From positions 62,001 to 126,000 of the forward strand of contig NZ_JBHZSG010000005.1 in assembly GCF_043642205.1 (NCBI RefSeq): a stretch of DNA of 64,000 bases, read 5' to 3'. This DNA comes from Thalassotalea_A litorea. Lineage in GTDB: Bacteria > Pseudomonadota > Gammaproteobacteria > Enterobacterales > Alteromonadaceae. Each line of letters starts with the position of its first letter. The stretch's first letter is position 1. Below the pieces are notes generated by a model, which did no database searches, was not told the DNA's origin, and was given only the letters and a program-made list of their open reading frames with translations. The translations under genes and the position numbers were made by a program. This document shows positions 1-8,900 of the stretch, piece by piece.

Positions 1-831
1 CCTGACTTCGCAATATCAGATGTCACTAAGATCAATGCGTTTTCCAAAGCGCAGTTGTTTTACCCGGAAGATATCAACCTTTATGGCTTGAGCTTTAATA
101 CGACCGTTGGTATTACGTCTGTTGCCGGTGAAATTAGTTACCGTCAAGATGAACCTCTGCAAATTGATGATGTCGAATTATTGTTCACTGCTGTTCCGCA
201 GCAACTGGCAAATGCAGGCCTGGCACCATTTTTAGATGGTATCTCGCAAATGAAGAAAGCAGACGGTAGCGAGTTCCAGCAAGGCGATACTGCACAGGGT
301 TGGGTAGAATCCGATACCTTGCAGGCCCAGGTTACCTTAACGCATTTGTTTGGCCCGACATTTGGTGCTAGCCAGCTTACGGGTCTGATTGAGGTCGGCG
401 GTATTAATATTATGGATATGCCAGACGAAGATGTTTTGCGTTTGAACGGTCCTAATACCAGTCGCTCAGGAACATCTACGGAAGATAATCCGTATATCGG
501 CCCACTATTTGGCGGTACCGAAACCAATATGTTCCCAACGGAGTTTGCCTGGGGTTACCGAGTCGTCGGTAAACTGGATTATAACGATGTATTTGCCGGT
601 GTGAACGTTTCACCGCGCGTGGTATTTTCCCATGACGTCAAAGGGGTTACCCCAGATCCATTGTTCTTGTTCGTTGAAGACAGAAAATCGGTTGCTATGA
701 CGGTTGCTTTTGATTACCAAAGCCGTTGGTCTGCCGACATTAGCTATAATGCATTCTTCGGTGGCGCTGGTACGATAAACCAGGTTGAAGATCGTGACTT
801 CGTGTCGTTTAACGTCAAGTATTCAATTTAA
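1..831 (+). CDS. DUF1302 family protein, C-terminal part (truncated by window start)
   Basis: The reading frame is open from base 1, so the true start lies outside the window and about 276 residues are visible. The visible part has alternating hydrophobic and polar short strands, many Gly/Asn/Asp turns and an aromatic-rich end (FNVKYSI), which is the look of an outer-membrane beta-barrel. I recognise it as the C-terminal part of the DUF1302 family. Members of that family are usually about 500-650 residues and are commonly encoded beside DUF1329 proteins. The next gene starts 11 bases downstream, so the two are surely co-transcribed. Function is not established. A role in moving a hydrophobic molecule through the outer membrane is inference from the barrel-like sequence and the neighbouring RND permease. 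Confidence 0.8.
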   Translation, partial: PDFAISDVTKINAFSKAQLFYPEDINLYGLSFNTTVGITSVAGEISYRQDEPLQIDDVELLFTAVPQQLANAGLAPFLDGISQMKKADGSEFQQGDTAQGWVESDTLQAQVTLTHLFGPTFGASQLTGLIEVGGINIMDMPDEDVLRLNGPNTSRSGTSTEDNPYIGPLFGGTETNMFPTEFAWGYRVVGKLDYNDVFAGVNVSPRVVFSHDVKGVTPDPLFLFVEDRKSVAMTVAFDYQSRWSADISYNAFFGGAGTINQVEDRDFVSFNVKYSI

Positions 832-842
832 AGGTCAATAAC

Positions 843-2207
843 ATGAAAAAAATTGCATTTATTTCTATGGCTGTGACTCTGGCGTTAACGTCGGCTGGCG
901 CAGCAGCTAAAGTAGGCGAAGCGGATGCGAAGAAGCTTGGCACTGAACTTACCCCATTAGGCGCTGTAAAAGCAGGTAATGCGGACGGTTCTATCCCTGA
1001 ATGGACGGGTGGTATTACTCAACCACCTGCCGGCTACAGTGTTGGCGACCATCATCCGGACCCTTTCCCGGAAGATAAAATTAAGTATACGATTACCGCC
1101 AGCAACTACAGCGACTATGCGGATGTATTGACACCAGGTCAGCAAAAGCTATTTCAGACTTATCCTGAAACATTCAAAATGAATGTGTATCAGACCCGTC
1201 GTAGCGCCTCATATCCTCAGCATGTTTATGATGAAACGTTAAAAAATGCGACTCGTTCCGAGTTGATCCAGGACGGCAATGGTATTTCCAAAGCGGCGGT
1301 CGGCATTCCATTCCCAATCCCGGCTAATGGTCTTGAGGTGATTTGGAATCACACGCTTCGATATCGTGGCGAACAGGTGAGTCGTGAAGGTGGTCAGGCA
1401 GCGCCAACCGCACGTGGCGATTACACCTATCTGGGATTTGATGAATCACTTATCTTACCTTACGGTATGAAAGGAGCATCCTATGAAGAATTGGAAAAAA
1501 CCAATATTCTGTTTAAGTTTAAACAGAAAGTAACGTCTCCTGCACGCCTTGCTGGTACGGCTTTACTGGTTCACGAAACCATGGATCAAATCAAAACACC
1601 TCGTCAGGCCTGGACATACAATACAGGTCAACGACGCGTTCGTCGTGCACCTAACGTTGCTTATGATGCACCGGGTACAGCGTCTGATGGTTTACGTACA
1701 ACCGATGATTTTGATATGTTCAACGGTGCACCTGATCGTTACAACTGGACATTGGTGGGTAAACAGGAATTGCTAATTCCATACAATGACTACAAATTGC
1801 ATTCGGATGCTGTGAAATACAAAGACATCCTGCAACCCGGTCATATCAACCCTGAACTTGTGCGTTATGAAAAGCACCGTGTATGGGTTGTGGAAGCAAA
1901 CCTTAAATCTGGCACCAGCCATATCTATAAGAAACGTACATTCTTTATTGATGAAGATTCCTGGCAGGTTTCTGTCGTAGATATCTACGATAATCGTAAT
2001 GAGTTGTATCGAGTTGGAATGGCTCATGCAATCAACTATTACGAGTTACCAGCGCAATGGTCTACACTAGAAGTGTTCCATGACGTTCAATCTCGCCGCT
2101 ACATTGCGATGGGGCTGGATAATGAACATAAAATGTATGACTTCCAAACACCATTACGGGAGAAAGACTTTACAGCGTCAGCACTTAGACGTGAAGGTCG
2201 CCGCTAA
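843..2207 (+). CDS. DUF1329 domain protein, periplasmic/outer-membrane associated
   Basis: The protein has 454 residues with a clear signal peptide (lysines, hydrophobic stretch, AGAAAK cleavage region near residue 22). The rest matches the DUF1329 family: an early LTPLGAVKAGNADGSIPEW stretch, a GLEVIWNH motif and a long beta-rich C-terminal half ending in conserved Tyr/Trp segments. DUF1329 proteins are described as resembling the LolB-like outer-membrane lipoprotein-sorting fold, but their substrate is unknown. There is no lipobox cysteine, so the protein is probably soluble in the periplasm. The gene follows the DUF1302 gene by 11 bases. A hairpin separates it from the YCF48 gene downstream. 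I am confident of the family and unsure of the function. Confidence 0.9.
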   Translation: MKKIAFISMAVTLALTSAGAAAKVGEADAKKLGTELTPLGAVKAGNADGSIPEWTGGITQPPAGYSVGDHHPDPFPEDKIKYTITASNYSDYADVLTPGQQKLFQTYPETFKMNVYQTRRSASYPQHVYDETLKNATRSELIQDGNGISKAAVGIPFPIPANGLEVIWNHTLRYRGEQVSREGGQAAPTARGDYTYLGFDESLILPYGMKGASYEELEKTNILFKFKQKVTSPARLAGTALLVHETMDQIKTPRQAWTYNTGQRRVRRAPNVAYDAPGTASDGLRTTDDFDMFNGAPDRYNWTLVGKQELLIPYNDYKLHSDAVKYKDILQPGHINPELVRYEKHRVWVVEANLKSGTSHIYKKRTFFIDEDSWQVSVVDIYDNRNELYRVGMAHAINYYELPAQWSTLEVFHDVQSRRYIAMGLDNEHKMYDFQTPLREKDFTASALRREGRR

Positions 2208-2227
2208 CCGTTCTTTTCGACGTAAAC

Positions 2228-2261
2228 AACGGTTGGCTTAGGCCAACCGTTTTCATTTTTA
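2228..2261 (+). terminator. Hairpin with T-rich tail between DUF1329 and YCF48 genes
   Basis: A perfect 10-bp stem (2228-2237 with 2242-2251) closes a 4-base loop and runs into a T-rich tail. It lies 20 bases after the DUF1329 stop and 16 bases before the YCF48 start, inside what otherwise looks like one operon. It may therefore lower, rather than end, expression of the YCF48 and MMPL genes. Confidence 0.7.
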
Positions 2262-2276
2262 CCCATTGGAAACTGC

Positions 2277-3308
2277 ATGTTGCGAACTATACTAATCTTG
2301 TTTTCTATGTTGGCGTATTCTGCACTGAGTGCAGCGCAAGCGAACTCATTAAACCAATCCGAATCCTCTCAATTTTCTCAAATTTTACCTTTGGCGAGTC
2401 AGTCCTTAATGCTCGATGTGAGCAAAGTCAGTGAGCAAAAATTAATAGCTGTTGGCGAACGTGGACATATTTTGACCTCCACAGACGGCACTAACTGGCA
2501 ACAAAAAACTGTGCCGACGATTTCCACGTTAACGCGCGTATTCTTTTTAAATGAAGATCTGGGTTGGGCCGTCGGTCATGATTCCGTCATTTTAAAAACA
2601 GAAGATGGTGGTGAAAGTTGGGCCGTACAAATGTACGAGCCGGATTTGGAACGTCCATTGTTTGATGTGTTATTCACCAGTCCGAAACAAGGTGTTGCTG
2701 TCGGAGCTTATGGACGATTTTTAAGAACTCAGGATGGCGGAGCTACCTGGACAGAAGAATTTCACGATGAGTTATTGATTGAAGACGATCAGTTATATCT
2801 GCAAGAGCTCAAAGAAGAAGACGAAGAACTTTATCTCGACGAGATCCGCAGTATTTTGCCGCACTTTAATCGGATCAAGGTCGTCGGTGAACAATGGTAT
2901 CTGATTGGTGAGCTGGGTTTTATGGCCAAGAGCGACAATCGGGGTCGACACTGGCAGCTTCTCGATGAGATCTATCAGGGTTCTTTCTTTGATATCAATG
3001 TCACATCACAACAACGCCTGATCGTTGCCGGGCTACGCGGTAACTTATTTACCTCCGAAGATATGGGGGAGGATTGGCAGCAAATACCGCTGAATACTAA
3101 AGCCTTATTAAATGCGGTTATTTTGGCTCCGAATGATACAGTTTATGTGCTGGCAAACTCTGGGGTGATGTTAACAAGTAAGGACCAGGGCAAGACCTTT
3201 AATAAGTCCACTCAGCCAGACGGCAAGGCAATTATTGCAGGGGTCTGGTTTAACGATCAATTAATACTGGCTACGGAAGTCGGACTTAAAGCAGTACAGG
3301 GTCAATAA
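2277..3308 (+). CDS. YCF48-related beta-propeller protein
   Basis: The protein has 343 residues with an N-terminal signal peptide ending around ALSAAQA. It holds repeated blade motifs such as DGTNWQ, DGGESW, DGGATW, DNRGRHW, DMGEDW and DQGKTF, which are BNR/Asp-box-like turns of the YCF48/HCF136 propeller. YCF48 is a photosystem II assembly factor in cyanobacteria. In non-photosynthetic Proteobacteria such proteins are often encoded next to MMPL permeases and DUF1329 proteins. An acidic insert (residues about 160-190) interrupts the repeats. The stop is 5 bases before the permease start, so the two are translated from one message. A periplasmic scaffold or accessory to the permease is inference. 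Confidence 0.85.
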   Translation: MLRTILILFSMLAYSALSAAQANSLNQSESSQFSQILPLASQSLMLDVSKVSEQKLIAVGERGHILTSTDGTNWQQKTVPTISTLTRVFFLNEDLGWAVGHDSVILKTEDGGESWAVQMYEPDLERPLFDVLFTSPKQGVAVGAYGRFLRTQDGGATWTEEFHDELLIEDDQLYLQELKEEDEELYLDEIRSILPHFNRIKVVGEQWYLIGELGFMAKSDNRGRHWQLLDEIYQGSFFDINVTSQQRLIVAGLRGNLFTSEDMGEDWQQIPLNTKALLNAVILAPNDTVYVLANSGVMLTSKDQGKTFNKSTQPDGKAIIAGVWFNDQLILATEVGLKAVQGQ

Positions 3309-3313
3309 TTATA

Positions 3314-5641
3314 ATGAGCAGATTATTTAATAAATTAGAAAGAAATATCTTTCGCTTCCGATTCCTGGTGATCGGTTTATTTTTGGCGATCACATCGTAT
3401 TTATTTGTGTTCGCTACCCAGATCCGTCTGGATGCCTCATTTGAAAAGAATATTCCGCTACAACACGAGTACATGCAGACTTACCTCAAACATCAGAAAA
3501 ATTTTGGTGGGGCCAATAATGTACTTATTTCGGTTTGTAACAATGAAGGGGATATCTTTACCACGGATTTTTTCACAACGTTACGTGGTGTTCATGACCA
3601 ATTGTTTTTTATTCCAGGCGTCGACCGCATACAGGTAAACTCGTTATTTTCGCCTTCTACTCGCTTTGTCGAGGTGGTTGAAGACGGATTTGCCGGTGGT
3701 CCGGTGATTCCTGCTAATTTCAGTGGTAGTGAAGAAGATTTACAAACCGTAAAGGCAAATATTGAAAAGGCAGGCATTGTCGGCAGTATTGTTGCCGATG
3801 ATTACACCTGTTCGATGGTTAAAACCTCTTTGCTGGAAATGGATCCGCAAACCGGTGAAAAGCTTGATACCTTAAAGCTGGCCAAACAACTGGAAGAAGA
3901 AATTCGTACCGTTTATGAAAAAGATGGTATCAGTATTCATATTATCGGGTTTTCGAAAATGGTCGGTGATATCGCCGATGGCGCCAAAGGGGTGGTCACC
4001 TTTTTTGCGATAGCGATAGCGATCACTGCGGTGATGGTTTATCTGTTCTGTCGTTCTTTCACGTTAACCATCTTACCTATCGCCACTTCCCTGATTGCTG
4101 TGGTCTGGCAAATGGGCGTGTTGTCCTGGTTAGGCTTTGGCCTGGATCCAATGTCAATACTGGTGCCGTTTCTGGTTTTCGCCATAGGCGTAAGTCATGG
4201 TGTGCAGATGATCAACTCGGTGTCGCGGGAAGTTGCCAGAGGCAACAATCCTAAACAAGCCGCACAGTTGAGTTTTCGTCGATTGTTGGTCCCAGGGGGT
4301 ATTGCCCTGTTATCCGATACCGTCGGCTTTTTGACGCTATTGGCAATCGATATCGGTATTATTCGAGAATTGGCCATTGCCGCCTCATTAGGTGTCGCTC
4401 TTATCATCTTTACTAATCTCTTTTTGCTACCTGTCCTTGTGTCGTTTGTGCGTTTCGATCAGGAAGAGCAAAAGCAAATTGTTGAAGGCGCCGAACATAA
4501 GTTGATGGCACGATTGCTTTGGAAAAAAGCAGAAATCGTAACGTCGCAGAAACCGGCAGCGATTATTATTGCTATTGCTGCATTGTTGTTCTTCTGGGGC
4601 CAATACCAGGGACAGAAGCTAAAAATTGGTGAGCTACATGCTGGTGCTCCATCATTGCATGAAGACTCCCGTTATAATCAGGACACGTTCTTGATTACCG
4701 ACAAATATGCCATCAGCGTCGATTATATGTCGATTGTGGTTGAGACCTATGAAGATTCCTGTATTTATCACGAGGTTCTTGATGTGGTCGATACGATGCA
4801 ATGGCGAATGGAAAATATTCCAGGTGTTCAATCTGCTGTATCTTTGGCAAGCATCGCGAAAATGGTGAACTCTGGCTACAACGAAGGTAATCAGAAGTGG
4901 AAAGTATTATCCAGAAACCAACAGTCTCTGGTGCAGTCCATCGCCCGTGTTCCTACCACAAGTGGCTTACTAAACCGTGATTGCTCAGCAATGCCAATCA
5001 TTTTATTCCTCGAAGATCACAAAGCTGAAACGATCGATAGAGTGGTTGCTGCGGTAAAAGAATATCGCCAGGAGTTAGGCACTGACAAAATTCAGTTTAA
5101 ATTGGCATCTGGCCCTGTGGGTGTGATGGCGGCGACCAATGAAGCGGTCGCGGAAGCACAAACGCCGATGATGCTTTATGTCTACGGCGCGGTGATTTTA
5201 CTGTGTTTGATTTCGTTCCGCTCGATTAAGGCAACCATCGCGGTGATCGTGCCACTGTATGTGGTTTCGACGCTAGCTCAGGCATTAATGACCTTCCTGG
5301 ATATTGGACTGACGGTTTCAACCTTACCGGTTATTGCCCTCGGGGTTGGCATAGGTGTTGACTATGGTATTTATATATTATCGACGATGAGTCAGCGCAT
5401 AAGAGCGGGAGACAATGTCCCACAAGCGTATCTGGCGGCACTGAAAGAACGTGGTTCAGCGGTACTGATCACTGGTTTAACACTCGCTATCGGTGTCTCA
5501 ACCTGGTTTTTCTCAGCGCTTAAGTTCCAGGTAGATATGGGGATCATGTTAACCTTTATGTTCCTGGTGAACATGTTAGCTGCCATTATTCTTTTACCGG
5601 CAATTTCGGCCTATCTGTGGCGAGATGAGTTAAAAAAGTAA
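3314..5641 (+). CDS. MMPL-type RND family transporter
   Basis: The protein has 775 residues. It has an N-terminal membrane segment (residues about 15-35), a large periplasmic loop, a block of membrane segments from about residue 225 to 380, a second loop, and a final block from about residue 615 to 770. This two-fold RND layout with short periplasmic loops is that of the MMPL/sterol-sensing-domain class (COG1033), not of multidrug AcrB-type pumps. The motif ALGVGIGVDYGIYIL near residue 677 is the conserved acidic membrane segment. No periplasmic adaptor or TolC gene is adjacent. Instead the partners are the YCF48, DUF1329 and DUF1302 proteins upstream. Export or import of a lipid-like compound is plausible, but the substrate is unknown. 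Confidence 0.9.
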   Translation: MSRLFNKLERNIFRFRFLVIGLFLAITSYLFVFATQIRLDASFEKNIPLQHEYMQTYLKHQKNFGGANNVLISVCNNEGDIFTTDFFTTLRGVHDQLFFIPGVDRIQVNSLFSPSTRFVEVVEDGFAGGPVIPANFSGSEEDLQTVKANIEKAGIVGSIVADDYTCSMVKTSLLEMDPQTGEKLDTLKLAKQLEEEIRTVYEKDGISIHIIGFSKMVGDIADGAKGVVTFFAIAIAITAVMVYLFCRSFTLTILPIATSLIAVVWQMGVLSWLGFGLDPMSILVPFLVFAIGVSHGVQMINSVSREVARGNNPKQAAQLSFRRLLVPGGIALLSDTVGFLTLLAIDIGIIRELAIAASLGVALIIFTNLFLLPVLVSFVRFDQEEQKQIVEGAEHKLMARLLWKKAEIVTSQKPAAIIIAIAALLFFWGQYQGQKLKIGELHAGAPSLHEDSRYNQDTFLITDKYAISVDYMSIVVETYEDSCIYHEVLDVVDTMQWRMENIPGVQSAVSLASIAKMVNSGYNEGNQKWKVLSRNQQSLVQSIARVPTTSGLLNRDCSAMPIILFLEDHKAETIDRVVAAVKEYRQELGTDKIQFKLASGPVGVMAATNEAVAEAQTPMMLYVYGAVILLCLISFRSIKATIAVIVPLYVVSTLAQALMTFLDIGLTVSTLPVIALGVGIGVDYGIYILSTMSQRIRAGDNVPQAYLAALKERGSAVLITGLTLAIGVSTWFFSALKFQVDMGIMLTFMFLVNMLAAIILLPAISAYLWRDELKK

Positions 5642-5678
5642 AATAACGCTAACTGATTAAAATGCATAAATAATCAAG

Positions 5679-5704
5679 AAAATGGCCTAAGGGCCATTTT
5701 CTAT
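5679..5704 (+). terminator. Terminator of the MMPL cluster
   Basis: A perfect 9-bp stem (5679-5687 with 5692-5700) encloses a 4-base loop and ends in four T residues. It is 38 bases after the permease stop and marks the end of the DUF1302-MMPL operon. Confidence 0.75.
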
Positions 5705-5846
5705 TTATAGCGGGTGAATAATTCCCTGATTTGCTCTTAAGACCCTATCTAAATTGGTATTTTTACTCTAAAAAAGTACTCGCAATCCCTTATTTTTCCT
5801 AATAGAATTCGCGCAATAGACTATTCTAAATAAAAAAATAAGAAGA

Positions 5847-5884
5847 AAATTGACACTTAGACTGAAAGTTTCAGTCGTCAATTT
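5847..5884 (+). promoter_or_regulatory. Long interrupted inverted repeat in the gdhB leader
   Basis: Outer arms AAATTGAC (5847-5854) and GTCAATTT (5877-5884) enclose inner arms GACTGAAA (5860-5867) and TTTCAGTC (5869-5876). All arms are perfect, with a 5-base bulge on one side only. It ends 27 bases before the gdhB start codon. It could be a protein operator or a leader-RNA hairpin. There is no T run, so it is not a terminator. Confidence 0.5.
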
Positions 5885-5911
5885 CATTCGCCAACCAGAG
5901 GGTACTTAAGC

Positions 5912-8900
5912 ATGGCGTCATTAGATAATAAATCTTCTGTGCTTTTTAAAAATGTGTCAGCATTAATTCATGACAAGGTTCCATCCCATACTGCCCCGTT
6001 GCTTGATAAATTTACGAGCCTGTTATACGCCAATATTTCAAAAGAAGATTTAGCGGCCCGTAACGAAAGCGACGTTTATGGCGCAACATTAAGTCTTTGG
6101 AAAGCCTTAAATGCGCAGGTCGATGACAAGGCGTTTATTCGGGTATTAAATCCACAGGTTTCCCAACATGGCTGGAAATCAAGCCATACGGTTATTGAAG
6201 TGATCATCAAGGATATGCCGTTTCTGGTAGATTCCACCCGCATCGCTTTGAATCGCCTGAACATGTTTCCGCACCTGATCCTGAATTGCCCGATGAATAT
6301 TGTTCGTGACGATAAAGGGCAGGTGATTGACCTTGATGCCAATGCTAACAAACTTGAAAACAGCATTACCGAAACGGTGTTTTTTATTGAAATTGATCGG
6401 TTAACCGAGCAGGCACAAATTGATGAGCTTACCCAGGAATTGCATTCGGTGTTTCAGGATGTATCCGTAACGGTTGACGACTGGCTGCCGATGAAAGATC
6501 GCTTTGATGCCTGCATTAAAGAAATGGCGGAGTCAAAATCCATCGTAAGCGCTCAGGATTATCGGGAATCGAAAGCGTTATTGTCATGGCTTGCCAATGA
6601 TAACTTCACGTTTATGGGATATCGGGCCTACGACATTCATCGGGTCAAGGGCAACGTTTCAATCGAAGGGGATTTAAAGTCTTCCTTAGGATTATTGCGA
6701 AAATCTAAGTCCAGTAAACCCATGTTGCTGTCGGATTTAAGCGAAAGTGCTCGCGAAGTCGCGGTTGGTACCAATTTACTTATTTTAACGAAAACTAATT
6801 CTCGTTCTCGCGTACACCGTCCGGCTCACCTTGATTATATCGGTATCAAAAAATTTGATAAAGAAGGTAAAATCATCCGCGAAGAGCGATTTCTTGGCTT
6901 GTTTGGCTCGGCATTTTACAATGATAGTGCCTTAAACCTGCCGTTAATCGGTGATAAGGTGAAGCGCGTCTGCGATAAATCGGGTTATGGCCCAAGCTCT
7001 CATGCCTACAAAACTCTGATCAATATTCTCGAAACCTATCCTCGTGATGAGATTTTACAATCCAGTGAAGACGAATTGCTGCAGACAGTGCGTGGTGTAT
7101 TGCAAATGCAGGAACGGGATCTGACTGGCTTATTTGTGCGTCGCGATGCCTTTAACCGATTTTATTCCTGTATGGTCTACGTACCTCGGGATCGATATAA
7201 CACCAAGTTAAGGGTCGAAACCCAACAAATATTAAAACAAGCCTTAGGCAGTGATGAAGAAGTAGAGTTTACGACGTTTTTCTCCGAGTCGGTGCAGGCG
7301 CGTACCCATTACATAGTCAGAGTTAAAAACACAAAAGCGGATATTGATGTGAAGGAAATAGAGCGTAATTTGAACGCCGCAGCGCGCGGTTGGGATGACA
7401 AACTGGCCAATGCCCTGAATTTAAATAAGGGTGAAGCCAAAGGCAAAATGTTACGCCGCAAATATGCCGATTTTCCGCAGTCATACAAAGACGAAGTTTT
7501 GCCGGGTACGGCCATTGTTGATATCGACAAATTAGAAAAAGTGACGGTAGATAATCCACTTGAGATGCTATTTTATCAGCCTTTAGAAGAAAAGGCGGAT
7601 AGTCGCTATGTCAAACTCAAGCTATTTCATAAAGGTGAACCTCTGCATCTGTCAGATGTGCTACCAATGTTGGAGAACTTTGGCTTACGAGTGATTGGTG
7701 AAAGCCCCTATTCTGTGAAGAACACGGATGGTGAAATGTGCTGGATCCTCGATTTTTCGATGCTGTTAACGTCAGAAAAAACGTTCGATCTCGAGCAGGT
7801 TCAGAATTTGTTTCAGGATGCGTTTGCCAAAGTCTGGCATGGTGAGCTGGAAGATGATGGCTTTAACCGTTTGATCCTTGGTGCCGGTATGGCGGGTCGT
7901 GAAGTCTCTATTCTCAGAGCCCTGGCCAAATACCAGCAACAAATTGGTTCCACATTTAGTCAAAGTTATATTGAAGATGCGTTTTCCCGCTATCCAAGCT
8001 TTGCTGAATTACTCATTAAGTTATTTGAGCTGAAATTCACGCCCACGGATAAATCCAAACAGCGTGCCATGGATAAAGTTCTTTCGACGATTGAATCTTC
8101 TTTAGATAATGTTGCCAGCCTTGATGATGACCGTATCATTCGCCGCTATGTCGAAATCATTAATGCCACGGTGCGTACCAACTATTTTCAGCCGGACAGC
8201 GCCGGCAATTGCAAGCCATATATCTCATTTAAGCTCCTGCCAGAGCTGATCCCGGAGATGCCAAAGCCATTACCGAAATTTGAGATTTTTGTTTATTCTC
8301 CGGACGTTGAAGGTGTCCATCTGCGAGGTGGTAAAGTTGCCCGTGGTGGTCTGCGCTGGTCCGATCGTCGAGAAGACTTCCGGACCGAAGTACTGGGTCT
8401 GGTAAAAGCGCAACAGGTGAAAAACACCGTAATCGTGCCGGTGGGCGCCAAAGGTGGTTTTTATTGTAAACGCCTGCCTGTTGGTGGTACCAGAGCGGAA
8501 ATTTTTGAGGCCGGTAAACAATGTTACCGTACCTTCATTCGAGGCTTACTGGATATCACGGATAACATCGTTGCCGGTGAAATCGTACACCCAGAAGATG
8601 TCGTTCGTCATGATGAAGATGATACCTATTTAGTCGTCGCCGCCGACAAAGGAACAGCAACGTTTTCAGATATTGCCAATGCCATTTCAGCGGATTACAA
8701 CTTTTGGTTAGGGGATGCATTCGCCTCCGGTGGTAGTGTCGGTTATGATCATAAACAAATGGGCATTACCGCAAAAGGCGCTTGGGAGTCGGTAAAACGT
8801 CATTTCCGTGAGATTGGCATCGATTGTCAGAGTAGCGATTTTACCTGTCTTGCGGTCGGCGATATGGCCGGTGACGTATTTGGTAATGGTATGTTGTTAT

